This document shows, piece by piece, positions 9,764 through 21,916 of a stretch of DNA of 64,000 nt (position 1 is its first letter; each line of letters opens with the position of its first letter). Made by a program: the position numbers and the translations under genes. This stretch comes from Coprinopsis marcescibilis (lineage: Eukaryota; Basidiomycota; Agaricomycetes; Agaricales; Psathyrellaceae): positions 744,001 through 808,000 of the forward strand of contig ML210147.1 in assembly GCA_004369085.1 (NCBI GenBank), given 5' to 3'. The notes below the pieces were generated by a model that had not been told where the DNA came from, did no database searches, and saw only the letters and a program-made list of their open reading frames with translations.

Positions 9764-12176
9764 ATGTTGGCCCTCAGAAGGCCTCCAGGTCCCCAAATTG
9801 CTAGGCATCTGCGGGTCAGATACAACTCTACACAGGCCCCATCTCCTTCTCGCATCAGGTCTCTGCTTTCCGCCTCGAAAACCAGCGCAAAATATGCCGG
9901 ATATCTTTGTCTTTCCAGCGTTGTTGGGCTTGTCACCCTTGGCGTTGGCATCCTAGCGCATGATGCACTTACCTACAGCGACCGCCATGTCGACCGTGTG
10001 CCAGTCTCACCTCTCGCCTTGAGTCCACAAAAAGGAGGGCCCAAGAATTTGCCTGTTGCAGGTGTCCAAATTGATGACGAGGAGGATGAAGAAATGAGGA
10101 CTCTCTTGACAAGGCCCAAGCTGGTCATTGTCGGTGGAGGATGGGGTGTATGTCCTCAGCTATCTGTGCCGCATGGGAGCAGTGCTCATCTTTGAAATAG
10201 GCCATAGGTGTTCTGAAGACCCTTCATCCTGGGGATTACCATGTCACTGTGGTCTCTGCCGACACGTTCACAACATTCACCCCGCTGTTGCCTTGTATGT
10301 GGCGTTCTTCGCTTCCTGAACAACACTCACACCTGTTTGTATTTCCAGCGGCGGCTGTGGGCACCGTCTCTGTTCGTTCTCTCATTGAGCCCATTAGAAA
10401 GGTCATTGCTCGTTTGCGGGGTCACTTCATTGCCGGTAAAGCAGTGGACCTCGTGTTGTCCGACCGGCTTGTAGAGGTCCAGGTGGACCACAACGGCAAA
10501 ACGCAGAACATATATCTCCCATATGACAAGTTGATTATTGCCGTCGGCTCAACTTCCAGTACACACGGAGTCCCTGGCTTAGAGAACTGTTTCCAACTCA
10601 AGACCGTTAGCGATGCGCAAGCGATTAGGAGACGCGTCTTGGGTTCGTGATTTAAGTGCTGCTTAGTATATCCACACTGACAAGAGTGATCCAGATAACT
10701 TCGAAGCTGCAAGTCTCCCGACCACACCTCCGGAAGAGCGCAAACGATTGCTCAGTTTTGTCATCTGCGGTGGCGGGCCAACGGGAGTGGAGACTGCGGC
10801 GGAAATATTCGACTTCTGTCAAGAAGACATCATGAATTACGTCAGTGCAGCGCTCGACTTATTTCCAAATCGCTTCTAATGGCTGTTGTAGTTCCCAAAG
10901 ATATGTCGCGAGGAGGTGTCTATTCACGTTATCCAGTCCAGGGAGCACATCCTCAACACAGTGAGTAGTATACTGATCCTTCTATTGTCTTGGATGTAAC
11001 AGCACCCCAGTACTCTGAGGAAATCTCCAAATTCGCGGAAGCCAAGTTTGCTCGGGATAAGGTCAATCTTATCACCTCTGCTAGGCAAGTTTAAACCCTG
11101 TAGCATGTACCCATATACTGAATCCCATCTCTAGGGTCGCTGCGGTCACGCCTGAACACGTTCTTTACACAATCAAGAAGATGGACGATTCAGGCAAATT
11201 GGTAACAGAACAACACACTGTTCCGCATAATTTCGTTCTGTGGTCGACTGGAATCGCCATGAACCCTTTCACGTCACGCGTTGCAAGTCTTCTTCCCAAT
11301 CAAGCACACAAGAAGGCCATCGAAACAGACGCACATTTACGTGTGCTCGGGACACCCGCGGGCGAGGTTTATGCCATCGGTGATTGCGCGAATATCGAGA
11401 CCTCCCTTGTGGGCCACTTCTTGGAACTTGTAGAGGCCTGCGACAAGGATAAGAACGGAAAAATCGACTTTGGTGAATGGGAATCAATGGGTGAGTATTC
11501 CCTTTTGTGATGTTTCCTTTACTACCCTTCTGACCAAACATGTCCAGTCAAATTCATCAAAAAGCGGGTACCCATGGCGGAGGATCATCTTGTGCAAGTC
11601 CGCGAGTTGTTCCAGATGTATGATACCGATTCAGATGAAAACCTCTCCTTGAATGAACTCGTCAAGCTCCTCGAGGAGGTTGGAAATAGGATCACATCTC
11701 TCCCTGCGGTGAGGACACATCTCATCCACTTTGGACCGTACCTGATATATTTGAATGGATGATAGACAGCGCAAGTGGCATCGCAACAGGGCAAATATCT
11801 GGGCAACAAGTTGCATAAATTGGCCAGGAAGGCTTCTTCTTCCGCTAGCCAGGTTTCCGGCAAGGACGCTGCAGTCTCGACTACATCTCAGGTCCCGACA
11901 CCGTCGCACCCAACCCACCAGACTCTTAAGCCAATATTTCCAGATGATGAATCTGTCTCCCAACACTTCAAATATTTCCACCTCGGTTCTCTTGCCTACA
12001 TCGGCAATGCAGCTGTTTTCGATTTTGGAAAATACTCTCTGATGGGTGGAGTGGCTGCAATGTACGCTTGGCGCAGCATCTATTGGAATGAACAAGTGAG
12101 CGCGAGGACTCGCGCACTCTTGATGATCGATTGGATTATAAGGGGCATTTGGGGCAGAGACCTTTCAAAGCTCTAA
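9764..12176 (+). CDS. Alternative NADH:ubiquinone oxidoreductase with EF-hands (external type II, NDE/NDB class)
   Basis: Nine exons (9764-10147, 10201-10294, 10349-10642, 10695-10840, 10892-10960, 11011-11084, 11135-11490, 11548-11708, 11766-12176) give 662 residues. A basic N-terminal presequence and a hydrophobic segment (about residues 45-65) precede the first Rossmann motif VIVGGGWG, which binds FAD. The second nucleotide motif ICGGGPTGVE binds NADH, and YAIGDCA is the late FAD contact. Two EF-hand loops (DKDKNGKIDFGE and DTDSDENLSLNE) are inserted before TAQVASQQG. The family oxidises NADH at the outer face of the inner mitochondrial membrane without pumping protons, and EF-hand members are calcium-stimulated. 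Intron 6 (11085-11134) must use a GC donor to keep the frame. Divergent from the YTH gene. Confidence 0.93.
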
Positions 12177-12360
12177 ACATATTTTTCTTTCCTTTCGCAT
12201 TACCATCATCGTCCCATTTTCCACGGACTTGTGTTAGCTTTGCGTTGCGTTGTTTGATATCCCTTCGTATTTTTTTACACCTCGGAACAATCCGCCTTTA
12301 CCACAGATAAATACGTCCTTTGTGTATCTAATGTCCATATATCATTGCGCTGAACAACTG

Positions 12361-14390
12361 TTAACCCTCCCATCTCCAAACTCTCAGTCCACCATTCTTC
12401 GTTCCTGGACCCCAAATGCCATAACGTTTTACTTCATTAAAGCCCTTTTCTTCGAGTAGCTCTTTCACGCCCAACTCTTCTTTAAGTAGATCACCATAAA
12501 GGATGATATGTTTCGGCCATTCGTGGTGCCATTGCTGGACACCACTTTGCCCTGGGAGCGAGGCTGGGAAAGGCGAGGCTGGAAAGTCGGGGTTCACATT
12601 TGATGGGAAGTGTTCTTTGAGATATTCTTTGGGGGAACTGAAAAAGACGTCGGTTTGGTCCTGGTATGCAGAAAGGTGTTGCCCGCTGTATAGGAGCAAT
12701 GTAAGATTGGGTGGGTCTTCGGGGAGAAGAATGCACGACGCACTCGAGTGGAGGTTCACAGCCCAACGACCATATTCTTCCAGGCACGGACAAGGCTTCT
12801 CGATGTATATATGCGTGACCTGGGGTAGAATGGCAAGGAGTTAGGAAGCCGATTGTATGGGTGAAGATCTTTTCGCCATCCAAAGGAAGGGACCGGATAT
12901 AAGAGAGGACGCTGATAGGTTCGGAGGGGTATACTAGGAACCCTACCAAGGAGGCAGGCAAAGCGGCAAGCAGGAAGTATACATGGCTTTTACGGATCGG
13001 AAGGTCGTTCCAGCAATGCAGCCCTTTTTTCGAGTGCCGCTGTCGAGGCTTTGCGACCGGTGCTGTGCTGGTGGATACCAATTTCTTCGAGGAAGGTGTC
13101 GCGGGTTTTGAAGACAGGTCGTGGAGATCGACAAGAGACTTTGCCGCAAATATGTGCAGCAGCGGAAGGAGAGGATGCAAGAAGCGCCATTCCTTGTGAC
13201 CGGCTAGAGAGTAGATTCCAACGGACCACATAATCGTGTAAAGCATGTTTTCCAAGGCAAAGCTCCTTCTTGGAGTGTCTTTGGATTTCCACGTGTGGTA
13301 TATCCCGAGGAAAGCGAACGGAAGCGCCGTGGTGCCTAGCATGGGAAGCCCTTGGCTCAGGTAATAGTGCCAAGGGCTTGTTCCATAGAACGAAGAGATA
13401 GATGAGAGGTTGGTAATCAGGAAGTTGTAAGGCGTGAATGTCGCTTTGCCGTAGTAAAGACTGTCGCAGACGAAGATGAAGGCGAACGCAGATAGCCTAA
13501 CAATGCGCGTTAGTGGTTTCCTTGAAACAAACATGTGGAAGTACAAACGCGGTTACTGCAGCGTCTGTTACGAGTGCAAACACCAGTGTCCAGTATTTGT
13601 GAAGGGCCCATAGTAGTTTGGCATACAGGAACACCCATATCACGGCGTTGGTCGGCCGTACGACGCATGCGAGCGCGCTGAAGACTAAAACTTTGCGAAG
13701 GTTCGATCTGTTCCTCCTCAATGAGCATTCTATCGCTTCTGTGAGGATAAAAGCTTGCCTATTATAGATAATGTGTGGACTAATACCGGGATTGGCATCC
13801 CATGGATAGTATGCAAACGCCAGGGAACAAAGGGACGTTTCCAACGAGTTGGACAATGAGCGGGAAAGGCTGAGGGCATTGAAGAAACTCGTCAAAGACA
13901 GAAAGACCTGAGGGTTTTGAGAACAATGGCCGCCCGTTAACAACAGCCGGAGCTTACTGCAGTTGCGACATAGTCATTCCCGAGAACGACTCTTGCTAAT
14001 TTTGCGATGCCGATGTCCGTGCCAGCAGAGAGTACCCCAGTCAGGAGTTTTGGAAGGAATATCTGTCCGACAGGGTTATTTACAGCCAAGTCAAACTTTG
14101 GATGCACTCACCATAAGAACGTCGAAGCGGTCAAGCGCCGTAACCTTAAGAAACCAGTATAGAGGGATGTATACTGCCGGGTAGATGATGCTTCGAATGG
14201 GACGTGGCGTTAGCCATTCCCATGTTAAGTGCCCATAACCAAATACGGCATAGTGCGCTGGCTCCAGTGCTTGAAAGTATTCGTCCGGCTGGAAATACGT
14301 CCTGGTGAGCACCGCCAGAGCCACCCTCACACCCAGCACAAAGTAAGGCGAGGTCAACCTAATTGAGAGAGGTACCGCGAGTTGTTCCAT
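12361..14390 (-). CDS. GPI10: GPI mannosyltransferase 3 (GPI10/PIG-B, GT22 family)
   Basis: Exons 14390-14112, 14062-13958, 13907-13549, 13496-12744 and 12685-12361 give 606 residues. The N-terminus has the GT22 signature TRTYFQPDEYFQALEPAH followed by YGHLTWEW. Later come SLSNSLETSLC, CVVRPTNAVIW, DSLYYG, HKEWRFLHPLLP and GFLTPCHSTPG. The C-terminal exon restores the DQTDVFF and HEWPKHIILYG region after a 58-nt intron. The enzyme adds the third mannose to the GPI-anchor precursor in the ER membrane and is a polytopic protein. Bases 13708-13758 are a perfect GC-AG intron candidate (AG before GCAAGC, ending in CAG) of 51 nt that is also open in frame; skipping it gives 589 residues. Both readings are possible. 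Confidence 0.9.
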
Positions 14391-14627
14391 GATGCAACAA
14401 GCCCTCAGAGCCTGCTTTCAAGTTTATATGGCTCACGAGCTGTTCTTTCGACGAATTTAAGTTGCAAAAGAGATGTGCGTGGAATCCATGATACTAGTGG
14501 TTGGAGCAAGATAGAGAGCAGTCATTGCATTTTACTCAGGGGTTGCCAAGTACATAACGGGCGCGTGCGAAAATATAGATTGATCGAAACCGGGACTCCT
14601 CCGAGTCGCGTCCTAAAACGTGCGCGA

Positions 14628-17538
14628 TTATCGTTGCTGCTGCAAGAAGACAGCAGAGTACGAAGGTACGACAATGTACTCTGAGGACAGAGTCGTGTTT
14701 GTCTGCAAGAGAATCAGCGAAAAAGCTACACGACTCGAAGAAGTCAATACTTACTTGCCACTTGGCAATCCCAGCACCTCCGCCGAAATGACGAATGAAG
14801 TACTTTCCAGTCGGAAGGCCAGCGAGTGACAGAGACGCAGCGCTGGTCGGGTCCTTGTTGACAATGACGACCGATAATTGGCGTCTGTCGTCCGTTGCTG
14901 CGTAGACTCCCAGAATGTCTGGATTCAGCCCTGCGATGTTGACCTGCACGCTTGTACTGCCAAAGAATGTACCATAACTAAAAGGCAGCTTGTCAGACAC
15001 TAAGCAGCAGGGCATCAATCGAAGGATATACGTGCCCTCGGTAAAGCCAATATGCGAGTCCCGTGGGACCCATCTCGTTTGGGGTCGCCCAGTATGTCGC
15101 AGCATCAAGGCCATACTTGCCAAAGATCCCAAGAACATCAGCTGTCACCAATCCGCCTGTAATGTCATTCTCATTCGTCGAGCTCCATTCACTAACAGAG
15201 AGTTTGGTGTCAGGGTAAATTTCTTTGATCAGCTGCTTGAATCTGGGGATGAGAGACACGGCTCTTGGGTTGGGCTGATGGCTCTGAGGGTCCGTTCCAA
15301 TCCACGACTCATCGTTATAGGTAGTATCCTAGAGTCTATATAAGTAACTTGTTATCTGGGAGGGAGAAGACCGACACGCACCCACAGACTCCTCGTCATA
15401 CGGAGGCGGAGCGCCTTGGCTGCAGTATCTTCGGCACTTGTATCGGGTTGGAAGTAGTAATGGATATCGAGATAGTCGAGAAGACGTTTGCTATGTTTGC
15501 CTTCAAGATCCTTCATTGACTGCAAGAACCATGGCAAGAAGTCGGTGTTGTTGTGGGCAGCGGTGTCGTCCCATCCAAGTTGGCTGGTCCAATCTTCAAA
15601 TCCAATCATTGTTTAAGCCATATGAGCAAATGAGCCAAAGGAAAATACACACAGAACCACCACGAGCAGGGAGACGGAGCAAGGACTTTGATATCGGGAA
15701 TAGCTGCTTTCGTGGCCAATGCGAACCTGGTGACGCGGTCCAACTCTTCGTCGTAGCTTACCGGGCTAGAGGAGCTTCAGTGCTTTCGTTCAAAAATTGG
15801 ATAAACCGTATATACTCAGGATGCATATCCGAGTGGGTGTGGGCCGCAATTTCAATTTCATTGTCGATTGTGGCAAATTTGGGTTTATTCGTGAGACTGG
15901 ACAGCCATCTTGTTGCCATTGACGTATTCCAATGAGTGTAAACCCTGCTGGGATCAGTATGAGGAGTAAGGTTCGACCCATCGGGGAAGCGTCCGTTTCC
16001 AGAGTCGGGGTTATAAGGGTTCCATCGTTGCTGCTCTAAAGGAAGTTTAAGTTTGAGAGTCCTGGGTTCTAGCGTTTGGCTTACCAGGGTACAAAGTTCT
16101 TGGGTAGGAGTACGACGTCGCGTCCTTGGAGACCCAGTCCAAACTAGACCTCTATCAGGAAGATATAGCATCAAAATGAACGCGGTCACGTACGCAGGGA
16201 CGGTCATAATAGCGTCGGAGCCAGCAGATTGAATCCAACCAAGCCAGTCGTCACTTTTACCGTTCTCTGCCACACGATTCTCGAAGAACCAGTCACTTCC
16301 GGCATTAGTAAAGTGGTCGAAAGGGTTGTAGGCGCTAACTGCGTTTCCTCCCCATCTGGACAGAGTAACGCCAAGTTGATGAATATATTGAGCGCTCTTG
16401 GGCCAGTTAACGCCGTAGATATGTGGGTCGATGGGGAGGCGTCGTTCAAGATTGACGATGCCACGCTGAACACGGGGTAGCGTATGCTTGAATGATGTTT
16501 CTCCAGCCGAAATTTCTAGTGCTCCTGAAGCAAGGGAACTAGCCAAGCTCAAATATGAAATCGACCTGTTGGGTGTGTCCGGTGGGCTGTATGTTGTACG
16601 TGATGATATTCTCAGAGGCTATACAGAAATCATTCAGAATCTCAAAAGAAACAAGATCCCGGCATCAGAGTACTTACCCTTCCATTAAGCTTAACTGCAA
16701 TTGACGCAATGTCGACCTCTCCTTTGGTAGTGACAGCGATTGTGTTGCTTGCTAGCGGTTCTGCGCTAATTATTTCCGGGGCGATGGTAATTTCCTAGTA
16801 GAGAGATAAACCATGCGCAAAGGTGTCAGCATGCGCAGAGAGGACATACCCCAACAAGAACAACGTTATCGAGGTGATACTACAAGACAATGTGAGTTTT
16901 GTGCTGTGAGGTTTGCGGGAGCCTTACAGATGCACCGGAGCCCAAAGCTTGGAATGCAATTCTATCCCAAGTGCCGTTGGCCTATTATTAGGAGGGACGC
17001 AGTCTGAGCGGATTGAAATACCGTCATATTTGTGAGCACACTTACCAGCGGAGCACCGGAGCCAGGAAGAGATTTGAAGTCAATCAACAGAGAAGAAAAC
17101 TCTGTTGGGGAAATTGCGTCACTGATATCGGAGAGGAGGATTGAAGCGCTTTGGGTGTCCTCCGATGTTGACTGGAAAAATATCTGCACGCCTGGTTGAG
17201 CTCCCTAGAATGTAGACTATGATGAGCTTCCATGAGACGACAAAGAAGAGGAGTGTCCTTGCCGCAATGTCGAAGCGAAGACCCGCATACTCTGTAAACG
17301 TCGTCCTATGCCTCAGAGACAACGCGGCCCACTCGTCGGATTTAGCTGAGAGCGATGTACCAGATTCGCCTGAGATCAGGTCTGTGGCGGCAAAGTCGAT
17401 TTCTGTATTCCAACTCCAGTTTTCCCATCCGTCAGAGAGTCGGTCATTTTGGTAGATGTTGAGATCGTCCAACGCGTGGACGATGCGAACGAGGGTGGTT
17501 AAGATGCACAACGCGCCGAAAGACCTAAGTCGACACAT
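14628..17538 (-). CDS. Secreted glycoside hydrolase family 44 protein
   Basis: Thirteen exons, 17538-17263, 17204-17046, 16981-16928, 16879-16850, 16794-16678, 16618-16194, 16143-16085, 16035-15762, 15726-15653, 15593-15382, 15328-15036, 14977-14755 and 14702-14628, give 756 residues. A signal peptide (MCRLRSFGALCILTT..HA) precedes a beta-rich accessory domain (RFDIAGAQPGVQIFFQ.., WDRIAFQALGSGASYHLDN). The catalytic part begins RRLPIDPHIYGVNWP and contains LSRWGGNAVSAYNPFDHF, VPALDWVSKDATSYSYP, the acid/base TIDNEIEIAAHTHSDMHPE, LDIHYYFQP and the nucleophile strand LSVSEWSS. It ends with ADVLGIFGKYGLDAATYW. GH44 enzymes cut beta-1,4-glucans such as xyloglucan and carboxymethylcellulose, so plant cell-wall use is likely. 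Intron 1 appears to be GC-AG, and the junction near 15036/14977 has a GT alternative (15032/14988). One intron is only 35 nt (15727-15761). Confidence 0.85.
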
Positions 17539-18906
17539 TTTCCGCGACAGTCGATGATGATAAACGTGGATTGAATCCAGGAGTCATTGATTCAGTTTAA
17601 ATAGTAGCAGTTGACGCAATCCAGCTGCAGCTTGGGAGTTTTTTTGTGCGGGTTCAGCTCGGGAAAACGCGTCAGTGGATAATTCGCGGGAGAACCTAAG
17701 CGCTTCTGTATGAACCAGGCGCTGGGTCTGGTGAGCATGGTTTTTGTGTTGTGGGACATTTTTGGCGTTCAAACGCTTAATAGGCACCAATCGTACCCAT
17801 GAATTGCTTGAGATCATGGTGTACGGCGAGACGTCAAGGCTCGGCCAGGTTTGTCAGGTGGTACCCTTCTATGTCCTCCAGATGGATCTGCGCGAAGCGG
17901 CGGCCAGAGTCACAGGTACTTGAGAGCAAGGAATATCAAGCAAGAACCCAGGAACTAACGGAAAATCATAGAGACTGTGGAATCGTAAGCAGTCGAGTCC
18001 ACACGCCTCCCTAAGTTTCCCATGGCAAGCATTCGTCGTCGGAGTAACAGGTCACCGGTGGGGGGATCCAAAGTCATCGACCTGGTACCAACTTGGAAAG
18101 TGGCTGACAGCATTCGCAATTGACCAGATATTCCAAGGAGGATAAAGACTCGGAGTCTGTCACGGTTGTGAGCAAGATCCTTTCAAACTCCGCATGACGC
18201 GAACGCCTGTCACTGACTTGCTTCTTCCGAATCCCACACCACAGCGGCCTCGAGAGTACAACAAAAGTGGTATGCACATCAGCTAACTCAAGCATTGAAC
18301 GGATGTTGGGCGGTAACTAGGACAGGCTTTCGTAGAGAATGTGGCCTGTTCCCCGCCGATATCACAACATTCATTAACCCAATCGTCTTGACTCAGGAAC
18401 GTCGAGCCACATCGTCAGCTGCGTGTTCAACGGCAGTGCTTTCCATCATTCATTCCTTCCACCTTGTGATCTACCCTAACTTGAGGGTAAAGTTTACCCC
18501 AACGTCCGAGTCTCATGGCCTCGTTGATTACCATTTTTGACATGAAAGGGACTGGTGGGATTCGTAAGACTATGTAGAATCTTGAGCAAGGTCTTAATTC
18601 ACGAATGTATTGAATTGATGTATGGCACTGTTTGTACCTTTGCTGTTACTTGAAGGTGGAATTGATTGGAGACTTGAACCGCTACAACCACCAGCACTAA
18701 GCCTGAATATCATATTCTATTGGTTGTCTTCGTCGTCGTCGTGTGCAGCGAGCAAAGGTATGTCGCTGTCATCCTGGTCGTCGCCCCTGCCATCTTCGCA
18801 TCCCCCTCTCATCCTCCCCTCCCCTTCCCTCAGACCACCCTCCTACCCGCAGAACCCCAAGCGTCCCCCAATCCGTATCGAATAATAATTGCGATATTTA
18901 CACTAA
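17539..18906. other. Gene-poor region upstream of GH44 and KH-protein genes
   Basis: About 1.37 kb with divergent promoters at its ends. A minus-strand frame at 18074-18295 continues loosely toward 17940 with coding-like composition but has no recognisable domain or complete exon chain. It could be a gene remnant. CT-rich pyrimidine tracts at 18790-18870 look like the leader of the KH-protein gene. Confidence 0.4.
17596..17603 (-). promoter_or_regulatory. TATA-like element of the GH44 gene
   Basis: TATTTAAA on the minus strand, about 60 bases before the GH44 start codon. Inferred from motif and position. Confidence 0.45.
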
Positions 18907-20274
18907 ATGGGTCTCTCAGGCGCCGAAACTAACCGCAAGAGGTCTCGCTCTCCTTCAGACAGTGAGCAACAGAAGACCTCCAAGCGCCCGAACACAGGCA
19001 CAACTCCCTCGAATGAACTCGCAACCATCAGTACGGTGTTTTGTTTCCTTCTAACGTCGATATCACTCCCAACATGACGATAATCGCTTCTTCCACCACT
19101 ACAGACGACCGTCCTAGTTCAGCCTCGAAGGCCAAGCCAGACGGCGTCGACGATGATGGGAAAGAGAACGGCGCAACTACTTCCGCTGACCCCACCTCGT
19201 CCACCTCAACAGCCCCACCGCCATCTGCACACATCCACATGAGATGCCTCATCGTAACGCAAGATGCGTCTATCATCATTGGCAAGGGCGGCGCGCATGT
19301 AAACGAAATCCGTGACAAGAGTGGCGCCCGTGTGATGGTTTCTGAGAGCATTCCCGGGAACCCTGAACGTATCTTGAATGTATCGGGACCCCTTGACGCA
19401 GTCTCAAAGGTATGTTCGTCAAGCATTTCAAGATAGCAGAGGTCGCTTACGCGACATAGGCTTTTGGCTTGATCGTGCGAAGGATAAATGATGAACCTTT
19501 CGACGTTCCTTCCGTCCCCGGAAGCCGGGCTGTGACCATCAAGTTCATGATACCAAACTCGAGGATGGGCTCTGTCATTGGAAAGGCAGGATGTAAAATC
19601 AAAGAAATTCAGGAACAAAGTGGTGCTCGTCTGAATGCCAGTGAAGGCATGCTGCCCGGGTCTACAGAGGTGCGCTATCGTGCCCTTATTACAAAGCTCA
19701 TGGGCGCTCACATATTTAACAGAGAGTCCTGAGCGTCGCAGGGGTCGCGGACGCCATTCATATCGCCACCTATTACATCGGCAACATATTGATTGAAGCT
19801 AACGATCGTTTACCGAACACGTCAAGTGGTTCTTCGTACCGACCAACTGGATCTAGTCGTCGACCCCCTCCTCCAAGTGGATCATCCTATGTCCCCGCGC
19901 CGTATCCTGGCTTTGCTCCGCAGAACCCCGCCCCGCAACAGATGCAGACACAAGAAATATATATACCAAACGGCCTCGTGGGGTGCATCATTGGTAAAGG
20001 TGGCAGCAAAATCAATGAAATTCGCCACATGAGTGCGAGTACCATCAAAATTATGGAACCTGGGGCTGGCCATGACGGTAAACCTGCCCCGGAAGGCGAA
20101 CGATTGGTAGTGATTACAGGCAACCCGCCGAACGTGCAAATGGCGATCCAATTGTTGTACACCGTAAGTGACTCCAAACTTCTTTCATCGCGAGAGCTAA
20201 CGGCCTGCTTGCAGCGGCTTGAGCAAGAGAAACAAAAGCATCTCCATCAACAAGATCCTACCCCAGAGCGGTGA
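18907..20274 (+). CDS. Triple KH-domain RNA-binding protein (PCBP/Hek2-like)
   Basis: Exons 18907-19030, 19105-19409, 19460-19669, 19723-20163 and 20215-20274 give 379 residues. After a short basic, disordered N-terminus come three type I KH domains. Each has the GXXG loop: IIIGKGGAHVNEIRDKSGA, SVIGKAGCKIKEIQEQSGA and CIIGKGGSKINEIRHMS. A Ser/Pro-rich linker separates KH2 and KH3. The arrangement (two adjacent domains, a long linker, then a third) matches poly(C)-binding proteins and fungal Hek2/Rnc1, which bind mRNA 3' UTRs to control stability or localisation. The first intron acceptor at 19104 was chosen by phase; other junctions are canonical. The target RNAs cannot be read from the sequence. 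Confidence 0.92.
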
Positions 20275-20701
20275 ACTAACCTCTATCTTCTCAACTTCCA
20301 CCCATCTATCCCCATGCCAGTTACCATATCACCATAGTCACTCCACGATCTATCATTTTTGCATTAAGCAATCCTCCTCTATCATTAGAGGCCTTCCCGT
20401 AAATCTGCTGTTCTCACGTTGTCGTGTTTTCTGTCATATTGAATTCCTCACCACCCCATCTCTCATTGTTTATCGTTGCCGTCCTACATGTATTCTATCA
20501 AGCTGAATTTCAAATACGAGTTTGCCATGCAGTCCATTGTTGAAATGTGTTCAATAAAGCGACGCTCTATGCGACTGTGCTGGTGAAATTGCCAAGACAT
20601 CATGTAAGCCAACATTTTGGACAGGCGCGACCAAGGTTCCAAGCTTTTCAGAGCTTCCGCCCACATTATCGACCAAAAAACTCGGACCTCAATAGAAAAC
20701 T
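20275..20701. other. Intergenic region between KH-protein and BRX1 genes
   Basis: About 430 bases between two plus-strand genes, holding the 3' UTR of the first and the promoter of the second. No other feature seen. Confidence 0.5.
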
Positions 20702-21916
20702 ATGGCGACTATTCTGAAGACACAAAAAGCAAACGCATTGAAGGGCAAGCGGAAGGTGGACGCCATGGATGTGGACGAAGATGCAGATGCAGTAGAAACT
20801 CAAGTGAAACGGAAGAAAAACAAGCAGCGAGTTTTGCTGCTATCGTCGAGAGGTGTTACACACAGGATGCGACATCTCATGAACGACCTCGAGGCTCTGC
20901 TGCCCCACGTCAAGAAAGGTATGATCAATAAACTGCGTTACTGGTTTCTAAACCTGATCACGGTTCAAGATTCCAAGCTTGACTCTAAAAACCAGCTTCA
21001 CCTGCTGCCTGAACTGGCCGATCTCAACAACTGCAACAACACATTATATTTTGAAGCTCGGCGGCATGAAGACTTGTACATGTGGGCTACGAAGACTCCC
21101 AACGGACCAAGCGTCAAAATGCACGTCCAAAATATCCATACGATGGACGAACTCAAAATGACCGGCAATTGTCTGAAAGGCAGCAGAGGGCTGCTCAGTT
21201 TCGATGCCGCCTTCGACGAAACAGAGTGGGGGAAGTTGACGAAGGAGATATTCACACACGTAAGTCGCTATTCCGAGGGCTTTTAATCTTGCCATGTTGA
21301 CGAGTTTCCGCAGATTTTCGGAGTGCCGGTCACCGCAAGAAAAGCTAAACCATTTATCGACCACATACTTACGTTTTCCATTCTTGACTCGAAAATCTGG
21401 TTCAGGAACTTCCAGGTCCGTGTTGCGGGTCGCATTGTCTGGAAGATGGTGGCTTACCATTGTTGCCCTAACGTGTTTAGATCGTCGAGAAAGATCCTGC
21501 AGTGCCCAATGGGCCTCCTCAAACTTCGCTAGTGGAAATCGGCCCAAGATTTGTCCTTACTCCCATAAGGATTTTCGAAGGAGCATTCCACGGCGCCACC
21601 GTTTACTCTAATCCTGGTGAGCTAAGGATTCCTTCACTTCCGACGTTAACACTATTCCCCGCCGACCCATTGTCTGATGGCTGTTTTCCTATTGTCTCTC
21701 TTTCGCTTTCCCTTGGTCTTCTCTCGAAACGTACATTCACTGACCACGAAATGACGTATAGAATTCATTTCTCCGGCTGCCATGCGTTCTGCGCTTCGGA
21801 GGCAGCAGGGCGGGAAGTATGGGCAAAGGAAAAAGGCAGAGGAAGAAACGTCGAAAAGAAAGGATTTACGGCAAATGGAAGAAGACGAGTTGGCCGTTTC
21901 AAAAGTGTTTGCGTGA
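20702..21916 (+). CDS. BRX1: Ribosome biogenesis protein BRX1 (Brix domain)
   Basis: Exons 20702-20918, 20970-21259, 21314-21415, 21481-21616 and 21762-21916 give 299 residues, the usual size for Brx1. A Lys-rich N-terminus leads into RVLLLSSRGVTHRMRHLMNDLEALLPHVK and LPELADLNNCNNTLYFEARRHEDLYMW, hallmarks of the Brix fold. GNCLKGSRGLLSFD, EKDPAVPNGPPQTSLVEIGPRF and VYSNPEFISP follow. The acidic/basic C-terminal tail is typical. Brx1 acts in the nucleolus in early 60S subunit assembly together with Ebp2. All five junctions restore conserved sequence. The last intron (21617-21761) is unusually long for this window at 145 nt. Confidence 0.95.
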
